Source of the DNA: Micromonospora ureilytica
Lineage (GTDB): Bacteria; Actinomycetota; Actinomycetes; Mycobacteriales; Micromonosporaceae
Length of the DNA: 64,000 nucleotides
Direction of reading: 5' to 3'
Assembly (NCBI RefSeq): GCF_015751765.1
Contig: NZ_JADOTX010000001.1
Location: 6,510,001 to 6,574,000, forward strand
Position numbers and translations under genes: made by a program. Position 1 is the first letter of the stretch, and each line of letters opens with the position of its first letter. Shown here piece after piece: positions 1-9,167 of this stretch. A model generated the notes under the pieces. That model worked only from the letters and a program-made list of their open reading frames with translations. It did no database searches and was not told the origin of the DNA.

Positions 1-655
1 CGGTCTCCTCGACAAGCGTCGCCACGTCGCCCTGCTGATCCTGCATCCGGCGGGACGCGGCGTGGTAGTGCCGCCCGAACCGGCGACTGATCAGCAGCAG
101 CGGCACCGCGCTGGCCGCGACCAGCACCCCGAGCGCCGGGTGCAGGTTGATCAGCAGCACCACCACGACCACGTACGTGGTCAGGTTGAGCACCAGGAAG
201 AACACGCCGAAGGAGAGGAACCTGCGGATCACCGACAGGTCGCTGGTGATCCGGGAGAGCAACTGGCCGGACTGCCAGCGGTCGTGGAAGCTGGTCGGCA
301 GCCGTTGCAGATGGGCGTAGACGTCGGCGCGCAGAGCCGCCTCCATGCCCACCGCCGAGGACGACTGCACCCACCGGCGGATGAAGATGAGCACCGCCTC
401 GACGACGCCGAGCAGCAGCGCCAGGCCGCCGAGCTGGAGCAGCCCGGCCGGTTCCTGTCGGGCCACCGGCCCGTCCACGACCCGCTGCACCACAAGCGGT
501 ACGGCGATCCCGGCCGCGGTGCCGGCGAGCCCCGCGACGAGCAACCAGGCGAACTCGGCGGCGTACGGGCGCAGGTAGGGGCGTAGCCGCCAGAGGTTGT
601 GCGCGGGGTGGGTGCCCGCAGCGGCCCGGGCGGCCGGGTCGCCGTCACTCTCCAC
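1..655 (-). CDS. ABC exporter, transmembrane domain (partial)
   Basis: N-terminal part of a fused permease/ATPase ABC exporter; the gene runs off the left edge, so the nucleotide-binding domain is not visible. The GTG start at 655 gives a short charged leader, then hydrophobic stretches typical of an ABC exporter membrane domain (FAWLLVAGLAGTAAGI, then LLQLGGLALLLGVVEAVL). The segment RADVYAHLQRLPTSFHD followed by GQLLSRITSDLSVIRRFL is the classic intracellular loop of this family. It lies 43 bp downstream of the ogt-like gene on the same strand. Substrate cannot be inferred. The family call is secure; only the membrane half is supported. Confidence 0.85.
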   Translation of the reverse strand, partial: MESDGDPAARAAAGTHPAHNLWRLRPYLRPYAAEFAWLLVAGLAGTAAGIAVPLVVQRVVDGPVARQEPAGLLQLGGLALLLGVVEAVLIFIRRWVQSSSAVGMEAALRADVYAHLQRLPTSFHDRWQSGQLLSRITSDLSVIRRFLSFGVFFLVLNLTTYVVVVVLLINLHPALGVLVAASAVPLLLISRRFGRHYHAASRRMQDQQGDVATLVEET

Positions 656-698
656 AGGCACTACCAGACGGTAGCGTCAATGAGTGTCGGTGCTCCTG

Positions 699-1208
699 TC
701 AGCTTGTTGTCAAGCGCCGCTCATGACCGAGAAGCCACTTCTTCACGTCCAGCCCCCAGCGGTAGCCGCCGAGCGTGCCGTCGGTGCGAAGGACCCGGTG
801 GCAGGGCACGAACAGGGCTGCCGCGTTGCGGGCGCAGGCGGCCGCGGCGGCCCGCACCGCCGGTGGTCGACCGGCCAGCGCGGCGTACCCGGTGTAGGTG
901 ACCGGGGTGCCCGGCGGCACCTCGCGCAGCACCTGCCAGGCGTGCGCCATGAACTCTCCGCCGGTGCGTTGACGGACCGGCACCGTGTCGATGGCGGCGA
1001 GGTCACCGTCCAGGTAGGAGCGGACCGCCGCGCTGACCGGGCCGAGGTCGGCCCGCTCCCGCAGCGGCGCCCGCAGGGCCGGGTGAACCAGGGGCAGCAG
1101 CGCCGACGGGTCCGGGGTGAAGCCGGCTGCTCGTACGTCCCCGTCGGGGCCGGCGAGGATGCTCAGTGGGCCGGCAGGTGTGCTCAGTACGGTGCTGTCG
1201 ATGTTCAT
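699..1208 (-). CDS. ogt: Methylated-DNA--cysteine S-methyltransferase
   Basis: Suicide repair enzyme that moves the alkyl group from O6-alkylguanine in DNA to its own cysteine. The 169-residue protein has the invariant PCHRV motif at residues 135-139, making Cys136 the acceptor. The preceding helix-turn-helix region (VPPGTPVTYTGYAALAGRP) inserts into DNA, and the C-terminal GGYRWGLDVKKWLLGHE is the usual ending. The ATG at 1208 was chosen because its ATGA overlaps the stop of the upstream Ada-AlkA gene, indicating translational coupling. Together the two genes form an alkylation-damage operon. Length is normal for the family. Confidence 0.95.
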   Translation of the reverse strand: MNIDSTVLSTPAGPLSILAGPDGDVRAAGFTPDPSALLPLVHPALRAPLRERADLGPVSAAVRSYLDGDLAAIDTVPVRQRTGGEFMAHAWQVLREVPPGTPVTYTGYAALAGRPPAVRAAAAACARNAAALFVPCHRVLRTDGTLGGYRWGLDVKKWLLGHERRLTTS

Positions 1209-2731
1209 GCCGCTCTCCAGAGTCTGATCGTGGCGTAGGACCGCCAGGGACGCCAACGCTCGGCGTACCTGTCGAGGGATTTTTGGGTGTCGGGCAGGCC
1301 GAGCGCGGCGGCGCCGCGCCGGACCGCGAGGTCGGAGCTGAGCAGGACGTCCGGGTCGCCGAAGGCGCGCATGGCCAGGTAGTTGGCGGTCCACGGACCG
1401 ATGCCGGGCAGCGCGAGCAGCCGCCGAACGGCCTCCCCCCGATCCACCCCCGCCGCAAGGTCAACAGACCCGTCCGCCACCCCCCGAGCCAACCCCCGCA
1501 GAGCCTCCCGCCGCCCCAAAGGCATCCCAAACCCCGAGTCCGGCACCGACAAAAGTTCCTCCGCGCTCAAAAACCCCCGCAGCTCACCCCGTTCCGGCCC
1601 ACCCCGTTCCGGCCCACCCCGTTCCGGCCCACCCCGTTGATCATGAGGTTGGCCTGGACTTTGATCTTCATCGACCTCGTCAACCTCATGATCAACGCGA
1701 TGGGTGAGGAGGAGGCGGGTCAGGGTTGTTTTTGCGGATCTCACCGAGACCTGTTGGCCGATGATGGCGCGGACGGCCAGCTCGAAGGCATCCACGGACC
1801 GGGGGACGCGGATTCCTGGCTCGGCGGCCACCGCGGGGGCTAGCGCCGGGTCGGCGGCCAGCGTGGCGTCGATCGCCGCCGGGTCCGCGTCCAGGTCGAG
1901 CAACCGGCGGCAGCGAGCCACCGCCGGCGCCAGGTCACGCAGGTCGGCGAGCCGCAGCGTCGCCGCCACGTGCCCGTCCGTCGGGGTCAGCGCCACCTGG
2001 CCGGTGCCGTGCGGCAACCGCAGACCCCTGTGGTACGTCCCGTCGCGGACCTCCTCCACGCCGGGCAACGCCCGCACGGCGAGGAAATCCAGCAGCGCCC
2101 GGGAGTGCAGCGGCGGGCGGTACGCCAGCCGGAGCGCGATGGTCCCCGCCCCGGCCGGGGCCTGCTGGCGGCCACGGGCCGTGCGCAGGTCCGACGGGGC
2201 GCTCGCGTACACCTCGCGAAGCGTGTCGTTGAACTGCCGCACGCTGCCGAAGCCGGCGGCGAACGCGATCTCGGCCATCGCGAGGTCGGTCGTCTCGATC
2301 AGGATCCGGGCGGTCTGGGCGCGCTGGGCCCGGGCCAGCGCGAGCGGCCCGGCGCCCATCTCGGCGCTCAGCATCCGGTGCAGGTGCCGCTCGGTGTAGC
2401 CCAGACGGGAGGCCAACCCCGGTACGCCGTCCCGGTCGACAACCCCGTCGGCGATCAGCCGCATCGCCCGACCGACCACGTCCGCGCGGACGTCCCAGAG
2501 CGGGGAGCCGGGCGCGGCGTCCGGCCGGCAGCGGCGGCAGGCGCGCAGCCCGGAACCCTGCGCGGCGGCGGCGGACGGGAAGAACCGGACGTTCTGCCGT
2601 TTGGGCGTGATCGCCGGGCAGGACGGCCGGCAGTAGATGCCGGTGGACGTCACGCCGGTGTAGAACCAGCCGTCGAACCGCTGGTCACGGCTGTCCACGG
2701 CCCGGTAACACCGCTCGAAATCCATCTCCAT
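1205..2731 (-). CDS. alkA: Ada-like regulator fused to AlkA DNA-3-methyladenine glycosylase
   Basis: A three-part alkylation-response protein of 508 residues. Residues 1-75 form an Ada-type zinc domain with ligands Cys34, Cys38, Cys65 and Cys68. In E. coli Ada the first of these is the phosphotriester methyl acceptor and signal sensor. Residues about 85-190 are an AraC-type DNA-binding domain. From about 200 onward it is an AlkA glycosylase with a helix-hairpin-helix (LLALPGIGPWTANYLA) and a downstream Asp in SSDLAVRRG that fits the catalytic position. It probably senses methylated phosphotriesters, activates its own operon and excises alkylated bases. The linker at about residues 345-376 is abnormal: it is encoded by a 17-bp inverted repeat plus three 15-bp tandem repeats. 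Confidence 0.9.
   Translation of the reverse strand: MEMDFERCYRAVDSRDQRFDGWFYTGVTSTGIYCRPSCPAITPKRQNVRFFPSAAAAQGSGLRACRRCRPDAAPGSPLWDVRADVVGRAMRLIADGVVDRDGVPGLASRLGYTERHLHRMLSAEMGAGPLALARAQRAQTARILIETTDLAMAEIAFAAGFGSVRQFNDTLREVYASAPSDLRTARGRQQAPAGAGTIALRLAYRPPLHSRALLDFLAVRALPGVEEVRDGTYHRGLRLPHGTGQVALTPTDGHVAATLRLADLRDLAPAVARCRRLLDLDADPAAIDATLAADPALAPAVAAEPGIRVPRSVDAFELAVRAIIGQQVSVRSAKTTLTRLLLTHRVDHEVDEVDEDQSPGQPHDQRGGPERGGPERGGPERGELRGFLSAEELLSVPDSGFGMPLGRREALRGLARGVADGSVDLAAGVDRGEAVRRLLALPGIGPWTANYLAMRAFGDPDVLLSSDLAVRRGAAALGLPDTQKSLDRYAERWRPWRSYATIRLWRAA
1591..1635. repeat. Three tandem 15-bp repeats within the alkA-like gene
   Basis: GTTCCGGCCCACCCC occurs three times head to tail (1591-1605, 1606-1620, 1621-1635) with no mismatch. 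On the coding (minus) strand it adds three in-frame GPERG units. It directly abuts the inverted repeat at 1635-1697. Confidence 0.95.
1635..1697. repeat. GATC-type inverted repeat inside the alkA-like coding sequence
   Basis: Perfect 17-bp arms at 1635-1651 and 1681-1697 around a 29-nt loop. The arm begins CGTTGATCATGA. It is a member of the palindromic element family described in the findings, and it is read through in frame by the glycosylase gene. Confidence 0.9.
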
Positions 2732-2818
2732 GTCACCGATGATGCCCCGCTGGACCGGTCATCGGCTGGCGGGAATCGGACCTGGGTGTGCGCGCCGGGT
2801 GCGGACCCCGCCGCGGTG

Positions 2819-4234
2819 TCAGCGGCGGCGTCGGTGCGGCTGACCGGACCGACCGGTCCGGGTGGCCTGCCCGGCGCGGCTGCCCTCGCCGGCCCGGTTG
2901 GTCTGGGTGGCGCGGCTGCCCTGGCCGGTCAGCAGGGCCGGTCGGAACACACCGTCCGGGTCGTACCGCTTCCACAGCCGCCGGACCCGGGCCCCGGTCT
3001 CGCCCGGGTAGATCCGGGCGAACGCGGCCGGGTCCGGCCGGCTCTCGAAGTTGACGTACGCGCCGTCGGCGCGCGCCCCGGCGGCCCGCCAGGCGGCGTT
3101 CAACGCGGCATCGGCCTGCGGCGGAAACACCGAGGCCACGATCAGCGTGTCCTGGTGACGATGCGGGTACGCGGTCGCGTCGGAGGCGACGTCGTTGACC
3201 GCCCCACCCAACGAGCGGAGCTGGATCACCGCCCGGCCCGGCCCGGTCACCGCCCGCGTCACAGCCCGCGCCCCGGCGTCGTCCAGCGCGGTGAACAGAC
3301 CGTTTGTGGTCGTGCCACGCTGCTGCCCGACGTTCGGGTTGAGGTGCGCGGTCGGCACCAGCGTCGGGTAGGGCAGCAGGTCGGTGCGGTGTTCGAGCAC
3401 CTTGCCGATGGCGAGCAGTGGTTCCACCGCCGGTCGGGCCCGGCGCAGGCTCTCGGCGGCGACCACTGCGGTGATGGACATGAGGACCGATCGACCCTCA
3501 GCGAACACCACGGCGGCGGCGGACAACTCTCGTGGCGCCCGCGCGAGGTAGCTCGTCCACTCCCGGACGGTGCGACCGTCCGGATGCGCCTCGACGACCA
3601 GCTGCGCGACACCGACGTTGCGCTGCTCGGCCGCCTCGATCTCGAACGCCACCACGATTCCCGCGCCGGCCCCCGCCCCGCGGACCAGCCAGAACAGCTC
3701 CGGCTCGTGTTCGGCGTCCGCGCGTACCAGCGTCCCGTCCGCCAGCACCACCTCGACGGCACGGACGCGGTCGATGGTGAGGCCGTGGGCGCGGACCAGC
3801 CAGCCGACCCCACCGCCGGTGGCCAGACCGCCCACGCCGACGCCGCCGTAGTCACCCGAGCTGATCACCAGGCCGTACGGGGCCAGCGCCTTCGCGACGT
3901 TCGCCCAGCGGGCTCCGGCTTCGACCCGGACCAGCCCGGCCCGCTCGTCGATCACCTGAACCCGGTTGAGCATGGACAGGTCGATGACCACCCCACCGTT
4001 GTTGGACGAGGCTCCGGAGAGGCCGTGCCCGCCGCTGCGGACCGCGATGGGCAGCCGCTGCTCCCGTGCGTAGCGGAGCGCGTCGACCACCTGCGCGGTG
4101 GTCTTCGGCAGCAGGACCGCGGCCGGTGACGCCGACCTGGTGTACGTCGAGCGCAGCTGCGCGTACCGGCGGTCGCCGGGTGTGACGATCTGCCCCCGGA
4201 GGGAGTCGGGCACCCGGGCCATGGCGGTGCTCAT
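2819..4234 (-). CDS. FAD-linked oxidase, berberine-bridge type
   Basis: Flavin-dependent oxidase of the BBE/FAD_binding_4 class, 471 residues. The motif RSGGHGLSGAS near the N-terminus contains the histidine that usually carries covalently bound FAD. The second attachment cysteine found in bicovalent members is not seen; the equivalent region reads SSGDYGGVGVGGLATGGG. The C-terminal segment YVNFESRPDPAAFARIYPGE fits the substrate-domain ending. The ATG at 4234 (MSTAMARVPDSL) was chosen over upstream in-frame starts because domain homology begins just after it. The last 35 residues are a Gly/Arg/Thr-rich tail, unusual for the family. The substrate, often a sugar or secondary metabolite, is unknown. 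Confidence 0.85.
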   Translation of the reverse strand: MSTAMARVPDSLRGQIVTPGDRRYAQLRSTYTRSASPAAVLLPKTTAQVVDALRYAREQRLPIAVRSGGHGLSGASSNNGGVVIDLSMLNRVQVIDERAGLVRVEAGARWANVAKALAPYGLVISSGDYGGVGVGGLATGGGVGWLVRAHGLTIDRVRAVEVVLADGTLVRADAEHEPELFWLVRGAGAGAGIVVAFEIEAAEQRNVGVAQLVVEAHPDGRTVREWTSYLARAPRELSAAAVVFAEGRSVLMSITAVVAAESLRRARPAVEPLLAIGKVLEHRTDLLPYPTLVPTAHLNPNVGQQRGTTTNGLFTALDDAGARAVTRAVTGPGRAVIQLRSLGGAVNDVASDATAYPHRHQDTLIVASVFPPQADAALNAAWRAAGARADGAYVNFESRPDPAAFARIYPGETGARVRRLWKRYDPDGVFRPALLTGQGSRATQTNRAGEGSRAGQATRTGRSGQPHRRRR

Positions 4235-4404
4235 CGTCGCCCCCGCAGCTCGCACCTCGGGTATCCGGGATCGGTCATGGCCCAAGAATGAGCAGGCATG
4301 CCGGTCTCGACAAATTCCGCTCCCGTCGGTCGGTTCGCACGACGCTCGCCGGTACGGGGAGCCCCGTGCGAAGGTGACCGGAATCTCCGATCGATTCCCC
4401 GGTC

Positions 4405-4456
4405 GACCGGTCAGGTCGGGACCGGTCAGGTCGGAAGAACCACCGACCTGACCGGT
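4405..4456. terminator. Terminator hairpin with a duplicated arm
   Basis: ACCGGTCAGGTCGG at 4421-4434 pairs perfectly over 14 bp with CCGACCTGACCGGT at 4443-4456 around an 8-nt loop. It sits 5 bp past the stop of the collagen-tailed gene, read on the minus strand. An exact 15-bp tandem copy of the arm lies at 4405-4419, so two mutually exclusive hairpins are possible. No U tract is present. Confidence 0.65.
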
Positions 4457-4461
4457 TCTGC

Positions 4462-4962
4462 TCAACGCGACGGGCTCGGCACGGCCGTCGGCAGGCCCGG
4501 CACACCGGGCGGGCCCAGCGGAGGCGACGGGGTTGGTGAGACAAACGGCTCGCCCGGTGCGCCAGGCAGGCCCGCCGGGCTCGGCTTGGCCGTCGGCCGG
4601 CCCGGTACGCCGGGCAGGCCCGGTGTGACAAGCGGGTCCGTCTTCGCGCCGCCGGGGCTCGGTTCGATCGTCGGCACCGCGGTGCGCGCGGACGGCGTGG
4701 GTACGGGCGGGCTGGGCACCGCCGCCGGCCCGGCCGGGCTGGGCACGGCCGGCGGAGGCTCGTCCGAGCCGGTCGCTGCCAGGGCGATCGGGGTGGCGAT
4801 CAGGATCGCCGCCAGGGTGCCCACCGCCCCTGCCGTCACAGTGGCGCGGCGTCGATTGCGTACCCGCCGCTCCGCTCGGCTCAACTGGTCATGCACGATC
4901 GGTGCCTCCTCGGCCAGGTCGGTGAGGGTGGAGCGGATGAGGTGCTCGAAGGGTTCGGTCAT
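4462..4962 (-). CDS. Single-pass membrane protein with collagen-like tail, sigma-factor partner
   Basis: 166-residue protein encoded directly after the sigma factor. Residues 1-40 are cytoplasmic and highly charged, 41-64 form one transmembrane helix (AVGTLAAILIATPIALAA), and the rest is a Pro/Ser/Gly-rich exterior. The tail holds collagen-like G-X-Y runs (GLPGVPGRP, GLPGAPGEP, GPPGVPGLP at about 115-123, 131-139 and 150-158). The ATG at 4962 overlaps the sigma-factor stop as ATGA, so the two are translated as a pair. By position and topology it is probably an anti-sigma or sigma-regulating membrane protein, but no zinc anti-sigma HxxxCxxC motif is present. The role is inferred. Confidence 0.7.
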   Translation of the reverse strand: MTEPFEHLIRSTLTDLAEEAPIVHDQLSRAERRVRNRRRATVTAGAVGTLAAILIATPIALAATGSDEPPPAVPSPAGPAAVPSPPVPTPSARTAVPTIEPSPGGAKTDPLVTPGLPGVPGRPTAKPSPAGLPGAPGEPFVSPTPSPPLGPPGVPGLPTAVPSPSR

Positions 4963-5468
4963 CGCCGTACCTCCAGCATGTCGACGTCCGGCAGTAGGTC
5001 GCGCAGTCGTTGCACCGCTCGATGGGTACGGCTGCGTACGGTGCCCACCGAGCAGCCCAGCAACTCGGCCACCCGGGCTTCTGGCAGGTCCTCGTAGTAG
5101 CGGAGGACCACCACCGCCCGTTGCGTCGGTGGCAGGTGACGCAGCGCGGCACGCATCGCCAACCGCACGTCGGAGCCGCCGCTGGGGTCGCCGCCGACCG
5201 GTTCGTCCGCCGGGTTGAGCGGTGTCTCCCGCCACCGGCGAAGTCGCCGCCACCAGCTGATCTGCTCGCGGTACATCACCACCCGCAGATAGCCCTCGGG
5301 ATCGGCGTGCCGAATGCTTCCCCACTTCGGGATGGTCCGCGCCAACGCCGACTGGAACAGGTCCTCGGCGGCGTTGCGGTCCCCGGTCAGCAGGTACGCG
5401 ACCCGCATCAGCGCCGGAGTCCGACTGCCGACGAACTCGGCCAGCCGCGCGCGCTCGTCCTCGTCCAC
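4959..5468 (-). CDS. SigE-family RNA polymerase sigma factor (ECF)
   Basis: 169-residue extracytoplasmic-function sigma factor. Region 2 is visible as RVAYLLTGDRNAAEDLFQSALARTIPKW and region 4 as LPPTQRAVVVLRYYEDLPEARVAELLGCSVGTVRSRTHRA, the typical arrangement of the actinobacterial SigE group. Region 3 is missing, as expected. The ATG start at 5468 keeps the conserved beginning (ARLAEFVGSRTPALMRVAYLL). It overlaps the downstream membrane protein gene by 4 bp, so the partner probably controls its activity. The regulon is unknown. Confidence 0.92.
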   Translation of the reverse strand: MDEDERARLAEFVGSRTPALMRVAYLLTGDRNAAEDLFQSALARTIPKWGSIRHADPEGYLRVVMYREQISWWRRLRRWRETPLNPADEPVGGDPSGGSDVRLAMRAALRHLPPTQRAVVVLRYYEDLPEARVAELLGCSVGTVRSRTHRAVQRLRDLLPDVDMLEVRR

Positions 5469-5607
5469 CCGTCACCCCCGTTTCGTTGTCACAGATACAG
5501 ACGTCCCAGGTCATCGTCGCTATCCACGATCGGTGGGGTTTTTCGGCCCGAAAGTGTCGGTCGTGCCGGGTAGCGTCCGGCCACCAACTGAAGAAGGGGT
5601 GCGGCGG

Positions 5608-6111
5608 ATGACGAGCGTGGCGGGTTGGGCGGCGGCGTCGACACCTGGTGCGTTCCCGCCGTTACCCCGGGCGGTGGCGCAGTCCTTCTACCGCCGGATG
5701 CGGGCCGTCGCGCCGGCCGCCAAGGGCGCCCTCGAACGGGACCGGGCGGGCGACCCCGAGCAGAGTTTCCCCGACACCGCCTGCGGCCGGTTGGCCGGCT
5801 CGCTCGACGACGCGGGCCTGCGGGCGCTGGGGATGTGGACGCACCACTGGTGCATGCGCTTCTACGACGATGACACGAGGGCTGGCCGGCGGTTGATCCG
5901 CGAGATCGCCGCGCGGCCGGGGCTGGGCTGGACGGCCGACGAGGTGCGCTGGATGCTGCGCGAGTCTGTCTCGGCCGGGCCGGCCGCCGCCGACCGGTTC
6001 ACCCTTCCTCGCGCCGCCGCCGCGCAACTGCCCCCGGCCGACCGCCCGGCCCTGGGTCATTGGCCCGAGGTCGAGGTGCCCCGCCAGCGGCGCCCCGACC
6101 AGTCTCGCTGA
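5608..6111 (+). CDS. Hypothetical protein
   Basis: Unrecognised 167-residue, mainly helical soluble protein. The ATG at 5608 follows an AAGAAGGGG ribosome site, and a TAGCGT box lies about 35 bp upstream, so it looks like a normally expressed leadered gene. The central segment MWTHHWCMRFYDDDTRAGRRLI is rich in His and Asp. No signal peptide or membrane helix is seen. It diverges from the sigma factor gene across about 140 bp. Confidence 0.7.
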   Translation: MTSVAGWAAASTPGAFPPLPRAVAQSFYRRMRAVAPAAKGALERDRAGDPEQSFPDTACGRLAGSLDDAGLRALGMWTHHWCMRFYDDDTRAGRRLIREIAARPGLGWTADEVRWMLRESVSAGPAAADRFTLPRAAAAQLPPADRPALGHWPEVEVPRQRRPDQSR

Positions 6112-6204
6112 TCATGGGATGAGGTTCGGCCCCGGGCCGAGCGGCCGGGACGCCGGCTGCGGCAGGATGGACGCCGCACCGCCCTCGACCGGAAGGCCGC
6201 TCCG

Positions 6205-6939
6205 ATGCCCGCCAGCGAACCGACAATCATCGCCACCAGCATGGGCTTCTTCCGGGGCGGCCGCGGGCCCTACGACCTGCGTCCCAGCCCGGTCTTCGAG
6301 CTGGCGGCAGAGCTGGCCGAGGCCGGTCCGCAGCCGCGACTCTGCTATCTCGGGCAGGCCATCGGCGACCAGCCCACCTCGTTGACAGCCGTCTACGGCG
6401 CGTTCGCCGACACCCGGTTCCGGCTGTCCCACCTCGCCCTGTTCCCGATGCCGAACGTCGAGGACGTCCGCGCCCACCTGCTCGCCCAGGACGTGATCTG
6501 GGTCGACGGTGGCAGCGTGGCCAACCTGGTCGCGGTGTGGCGGGTGCACGGGCTCGACGAGATCCTGCACGAGTGCTGGCAGGCCGGCGTGGTGCTGGCC
6601 GGCGTCTCCGCCGGCTCGATCTGCTGGCATGTCGGCGGTGCCACCGACAGCTTCGGCCCCCGGCTGCGCGGCTTCACCGACGGCCTGGCCTGGCTGCCGT
6701 ACGGCAACGGGGTGCACTACGACAGCGAGGGCCAGCGCCGCCCGCTCATGCACGAGCTGGTCGGTGACGGCACGCTCCCCACCAGCCACTGCACCGACGA
6801 CGGCGTGGGCCTGGTCTACCGGGGCACCCGGCTGGTCGAGGCAATCGCGGACCGCGAGGGCGTCTCGGCGTACGAGGTCAGTCGCGGCGCGGACGGCAGC
6901 GTCCGGGAGGCGGTCATCGCCCCCCGTCAGCTCGGCTGA
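6205..6939 (+). CDS. Peptidase E-like serine peptidase (family S51)
   Basis: 244-residue cytoplasmic peptidase of the class I glutamine amidotransferase-like fold. The nucleophile elbow GVSAGS at 133-138 makes Ser135 the likely nucleophile, and WVDGGSVANL (about 99-108) is the conserved strand-loop before it. The family cleaves Asp-X dipeptides; substrate preference here is inferred. The ATG at 6205 follows GGAAGG at about 6190. The convergent exonuclease gene ends 3 bp downstream. Confidence 0.85.
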   Translation: MPASEPTIIATSMGFFRGGRGPYDLRPSPVFELAAELAEAGPQPRLCYLGQAIGDQPTSLTAVYGAFADTRFRLSHLALFPMPNVEDVRAHLLAQDVIWVDGGSVANLVAVWRVHGLDEILHECWQAGVVLAGVSAGSICWHVGGATDSFGPRLRGFTDGLAWLPYGNGVHYDSEGQRRPLMHELVGDGTLPTSHCTDDGVGLVYRGTRLVEAIADREGVSAYEVSRGADGSVREAVIAPRQLG

Positions 6940-6942
6940 GCG

Positions 6943-7512
6943 TCACGCCTCCTCGACCGGCTGTCGTCGGCGCAGCACCGCGTCGAAGACCTGGGCCAGC
7001 TCGGCGGCGTCCTCCCCGGCGTGGTGCGTGTGCGGCATGTCGTGCAGGCCCAGCTCGTGCTTGATCGTGCCCTGGCGGGTCGTGGCCCACTCGCTGCCGG
7101 TCAACCCCATCCAGTAGCTGCGGAGATCGACACCGGAGCCGGTCGCACCGAACGGGCTGTGGCCGACGAAGCGGACGAAGTACCAGTGCACGAACATGCC
7201 GTCCCAGACGGCCGGGGCGGCGAGGAAGACCGGACGGCCGACCCGGCGCAGCCCGTTGACCCAGGCCGCCGCGGCGGACATCGCCTCCTGCGCCGTGGGC
7301 GCCTCCCGCAACAGCCGGTCCCGATCCAGGCCGGAGACGGCCAGCGCCGCCGGGACGAACTCGTCGGAGATGGGACGCAGCTCGGTGTAGAAGGTCAGGT
7401 CCGGGCGGCCGGCTACGGCCATGCCCAGCGAGATCATGCTGTACGGCCCGGGGATCGGCCCGTCCGCCTCCACGTCGACGGCGATGTACAGCTCAGGCAA
7501 CATCGAGGTCAT
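6943..7512 (-). CDS. DEDD-type 3'-5' exonuclease
   Basis: 189-residue RNase T/oligoribonuclease-like exonuclease. DVEADGP at 13-19 gives the first Asp/Glu metal ligands. The C-terminal LHDMPHTHHAGEDAAELAQVF supplies the His and last Asp of the DEDDh set. The ATG at 7512 lies 4 nt after GGAGG; a second in-frame ATG at 7503 would have a 13-nt spacing, so either is possible. Family members trim RNA or short oligonucleotides. The enzyme lacks accessory domains. Confidence 0.82.
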   Translation of the reverse strand: MTSMLPELYIAVDVEADGPIPGPYSMISLGMAVAGRPDLTFYTELRPISDEFVPAALAVSGLDRDRLLREAPTAQEAMSAAAAWVNGLRRVGRPVFLAAPAVWDGMFVHWYFVRFVGHSPFGATGSGVDLRSYWMGLTGSEWATTRQGTIKHELGLHDMPHTHHAGEDAAELAQVFDAVLRRRQPVEEA

Positions 7513-7641
7513 CCCACCTCCAGCAGCGGAACATCGAACCGGGAGATTAGCAACGCCGGACAGGGCCCGGGGGGAGCGACGATCGACCACCTGTCCCGCG
7601 CCGAATCGGAGCCGCCTGGACCGGCCCGGCCGGGACCGGCG

Positions 7642-7647
7642 TAAGCT
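7642..7647 (+). promoter_or_regulatory. -10 box TAAGCT of a leaderless ychF transcript
   Basis: TAAGCT ends 8 nt before the GTG at 7656 and no Shine-Dalgarno sequence intervenes, so transcription probably starts at the start codon. Confidence 0.5.
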
Positions 7648-7655
7648 GGCCCGTC

Positions 7656-8741
<1,086 letters not shown>

Positions 8742-8887
8742 ATCCGACCCGTTGCCGCAGGTCAGTAGTAGTCGTGCCGGTAGGGGCCGGCGAAGCGGGT
8801 CGTGAACTGCCGCTCAATCCGCATGGGGGGGGAGTGACACCTTCCGCAGTCGGATGGGTTCGAGGGACCCGATCTACGCTTCCGCCG

Positions 8888-9145
8888 TCAGTCCGAGGTC
8901 CGGATCTGCTCCAGGCGCGTCAGAGGCTCCTGGAGGTACTCCATGAGCTCCCGCAGCGCGTCCTTCTCCGCCGTGGTGATCACAACGCCCTCCTCCCACA
9001 CGGCGCCGACGAGCGTCGTGATCGCCAGGTCCCAGGCCCCGGCGCCGGCGGCGTCCCGGACGATCGGCAGGTACTTCGGGCTGATCTTGGGTGCGAGCTG
9101 GTCGATGATCCGGAGGGTGCGCCGGATGTAATCGTTGACTTCCAT
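8888..9145 (-). CDS. MafI-like immunity protein candidate
   Basis: 85-residue helical acidic protein, last gene of the minus-strand secretion module and 22 bp after the EndoU-like gene. The core WDLAITTLVGAVWEEGVVIT followed by EKDALRELMEYL resembles MafI-family immunity proteins, which in Neisseria neutralise EndoU-domain MafB toxins; this match is from memory. The ATG at 9145 is preceded by GGGAG. Size, position directly after the toxin and helical content all fit an immunity role. Binding is not shown by the sequence. Confidence 0.65.
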   Translation of the reverse strand: MEVNDYIRRTLRIIDQLAPKISPKYLPIVRDAAGAGAWDLAITTLVGAVWEEGVVITTAEKDALRELMEYLQEPLTRLEQIRTSD

Positions 9146-9167
9146 GGGTCTCCCGTGGGTGCGGTGG

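Noticed and set aside
2733..2975. Minus-strand frame upstream of the AlkA-like gene
   Set aside because: It overlaps the FAD oxidase 3' end, is Pro/Arg-rich and has no ribosome site or motifs.
6110..6135. Half of a GATC-type palindrome (TGATCATGGGATGAGG)
   Set aside because: No complementary arm is found within 100 bp, so it does not qualify as a member.
8850..8880. tRNA-like T-arm sequence GGGTTCGAGGGACCC
   Set aside because: No acceptor stem, D-arm or anticodon arm can be built around it.
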